This document shows positions 4,545 to 5,979 of a stretch of 5,979 nucleotides of DNA, piece by piece. Source of the stretch: G963692885 sp964657395. Its GTDB lineage: Bacteria > Acidobacteriota > Terriglobia > Terriglobales > Acidobacteriaceae. The number at the start of each line of letters is the position of its first letter. The stretch's first letter is position 1. The notes beneath the pieces are model-generated. The model was not told the DNA's origin. It did not search any database and saw only the letters and a program-made list of their open reading frames with translations. The stretch lies in contig CAZZUX010000162.1 of assembly GCA_964657395.1 (NCBI GenBank), positions 1-5,979 on the forward strand. The letters run 5' to 3'. Position numbers and translations under genes: made by a program.

Positions 4545-5891
4545 GTGCATCCCACCAGAATGCCGACTTCTGTGCACGAGAAAGAAACCAGGCATACGCC
4601 AGATATCCAGCCCGTGCTGATTGTCGGCGCAGGCATCTCCGGGCTCGTGGCAGCGCGGGAATTGGCGGAAGCTGGTCTGCCTGTGACGCTCCTGGAAGCG
4701 GGTGACCGGGTTGGTGGTCGCGTCTTCAGCCAGCCTGTTCCAGGCTTCCCTGAGCCTGTGGAACTGGGCGCTGAATTCATTCATGGGCGGCCGGAGGATC
4801 TGCTGAACCTCGTGGCCGAAGCCGGGCTGGATATCTACGAGTTGTCAGGCCGACACTACCGCTCAAACGGCATCCGGCTTGAGCCAGCGGATGAAGATGA
4901 TTCACTCTTTGCTCCGCTGGACAACCTGCCTCGTTCGGGTGCTGAAGACGTGAGTTTCAAAGAGTTTTTATCCAGGCAGAAGCTGCCGGCGGCGACCTGC
5001 CAGCGCTTGACTGATTATGTGGAAGGGTTCAATGCCGCCGATGCCAGCCTGATCAGTTCTCAGGCCCTGGCAGTACAACAGGATGCTGAAGACGCTATCG
5101 ATGGCGACCGCGCCTTTCACATACGCCAGGGATATTCGGCGGTGGCAGCGTACCTTCTGGAATCTTTCCGGAGCGCTGGAGGAACCCTGATTCTTCACTG
5201 CAAGGTGAGGTCTCTCCACTGGTCGACGGGAAAGGTACATGTCTCAGCTTCAACCTATTCGGACAAAAATGCTTCACAAGCCTTTGAAGGCTCCCGCTGC
5301 CTTGTAACTGTGCCACTCGGTGTCTTAAAGGAGGGTTCACTCCGGATCGAGCCGCCACCGGCCGCATTGAACGCGATCAAACATATGATCATGGGCCCTG
5401 TGCACAGGATCAGCATGGTTTTCAAGCAACGATTCTGGGCGTCCAATGACTCTCCATCCGTGCCGGATATGAGCTTCCTGTTCGCAGACCATGAGATCTT
5501 CAGGGTCTGGTGGACATCTCATCCTTCCACCCTGCCAATTCTCACCGGCTGGATCGGTGGCAAACGGACCCAGCAGATCGCACCCACCGATTTGTTCACT
5601 GCAGCGTTGAAGAGCTTAAGCACTCTGTTTGCTTTGCCAGTCGCCGAGCTGACATCGCTCCTGCATTCCAGCCACCATCATGACTGGAACAATGATCCTC
5701 TGGCGTTCGGCGCTTACAGCTATGTTCGCGCCGGCGGTGTGCAGGCGTCGACTCTTCTGAGTCAGCCCGCGGAAAACACGCTGTTCTTTGCAGGGGAACA
5801 TACCGACCTGTCTGGACACTGGGGCACGGTTCACGGCGCACTTCGTTCGGGCAAACGGGCGGCAAAGCAGGTATTGCAGAGCTTGAAGTGA
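4545..5891 (+). CDS. FAD-dependent amine oxidase (monoamine/polyamine oxidase family)
   Basis: A 448-residue flavoprotein. Such enzymes oxidise an amine to an imine, passing electrons from FAD to O2 to give H2O2; the substrate here is unknown. The N-terminal Rossmann fold has VLIVGAGISGLVAARELAEAG-type sequence (24-44) and Glu51 for the ribose. DRVGGRV (54-60) and ELGAEFIHG (73-81) are standard flavin contacts, LVTVPLGVLK (253-262) closes the FAD domain, and WNNDPLAFGAYSYV (381-394) and LFFAGEHTD (413-421) with GTVHGALRSGKRAA (427-440) form the C-terminal FAD site. No Cys lies at the covalent-flavin position, so FAD is probably non-covalent. The position of the conserved flavin-facing Lys looks like Arg288. 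No signal peptide: cytoplasmic. The 5' end is uncertain: GTG 4545, ATG 4560 and GTG 4572 are all possible and none has a Shine-Dalgarno; ATG 4560 is equally plausible. It is convergent with the tRNA gene, 14 bp away. Confidence 0.92.
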   Translation: MHPTRMPTSVHEKETRHTPDIQPVLIVGAGISGLVAARELAEAGLPVTLLEAGDRVGGRVFSQPVPGFPEPVELGAEFIHGRPEDLLNLVAEAGLDIYELSGRHYRSNGIRLEPADEDDSLFAPLDNLPRSGAEDVSFKEFLSRQKLPAATCQRLTDYVEGFNAADASLISSQALAVQQDAEDAIDGDRAFHIRQGYSAVAAYLLESFRSAGGTLILHCKVRSLHWSTGKVHVSASTYSDKNASQAFEGSRCLVTVPLGVLKEGSLRIEPPPAALNAIKHMIMGPVHRISMVFKQRFWASNDSPSVPDMSFLFADHEIFRVWWTSHPSTLPILTGWIGGKRTQQIAPTDLFTAALKSLSTLFALPVAELTSLLHSSHHHDWNNDPLAFGAYSYVRAGGVQASTLLSQPAENTLFFAGEHTDLSGHWGTVHGALRSGKRAAKQVLQSLK

Positions 5892-5905
5892 ACTGCGGCG
5901 CGGAC

Positions 5906-5979
5906 TGGTTGCCCCCCAGGGATTCGAACCCCGATATGCTGAGTCAGAGTCAGCTGTCCTACCATTGAACGAGGGGGCA
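5906..5979 (-). tRNA. tRNA-Gln (anticodon CUG), complete with encoded CCA
   Basis: The minus strand folds into a full cloverleaf of 74 nt. The 7-bp acceptor stem is TGCCCCC/GGGGGCA. The D arm is GTTC-AATGGTA-GGAC with the conserved GG. The anticodon stem GCTGA/TCAGC encloses the loop CTCTGAC, with anticodon CTG at 5947-5945, which reads CAG (Gln). The variable loop is 4 nt, and the T arm is CGGGG-TTCGAAT-CCCTG with one G-U pair. The discriminator base is A, followed by encoded CCA. The U1-A72 pair is typical of tRNA-Gln. The gene's 5' end coincides with the window edge. Confidence 0.96.

Overview
The window looks like bacterial chromosome from a Gram-negative, moderately GC-rich organism. The exopolysaccharide-type gene set, the WecG-like transferase carrying a STAS domain and frequent TTG starts would fit Acidobacteriota, but this is a tentative impression from gene content; no rRNA or other marker gene is present.

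Positions 1-3276 form a block of three genes, all on the minus strand, that looks like part of an extracellular or capsular polysaccharide locus. In transcription order they are: a WecG/TagA/CpsF-family glycosyltransferase fused to a C-terminal STAS domain (3276 to 1861), a membrane-anchored family 2 glycosyltransferase with the inverting, cellulose-synthase-like motif set (1621 to 389), and the first 82 codons of an exported Ser/Gln/Pro-rich protein (248 to beyond position 1). The last has a clear signal peptide, and the context suggests, without proving, an export or periplasmic component of the same pathway. A tiny 6-codon reading frame with an excellent Shine-Dalgarno overlaps its start codon in an ATGA arrangement.

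Positions 3277-3834 hold no convincing gene. Seen from the minus strand, this is the leader and promoter region of the WecG-STAS gene. It holds a consensus TTGACA hexamer overlapping a perfect 6-bp inverted repeat, a pair of imperfect 19/23-nt direct repeats, spaced AAAGTT motifs and two hairpin-forming inverted repeats near the end of the upstream gene.

Positions 3835-5891 hold a divergent pair separated by only about 38 bp: a YkgJ-type cysteine-cluster protein on the minus strand and an FAD-dependent amine oxidase on the plus strand. Neither has a strong ribosome binding site. The window ends with a complete minus-strand tRNA-Gln(CUG) gene with encoded CCA, whose 3' end lies 14 bases from the convergent amine oxidase stop codon.

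No insertion sequence, CRISPR array, phage gene or toxin-antitoxin pair was seen. The most unusual feature is the glycosyltransferase-STAS fusion, which keeps a serine at the position that is phosphorylated in anti-sigma-factor antagonists.
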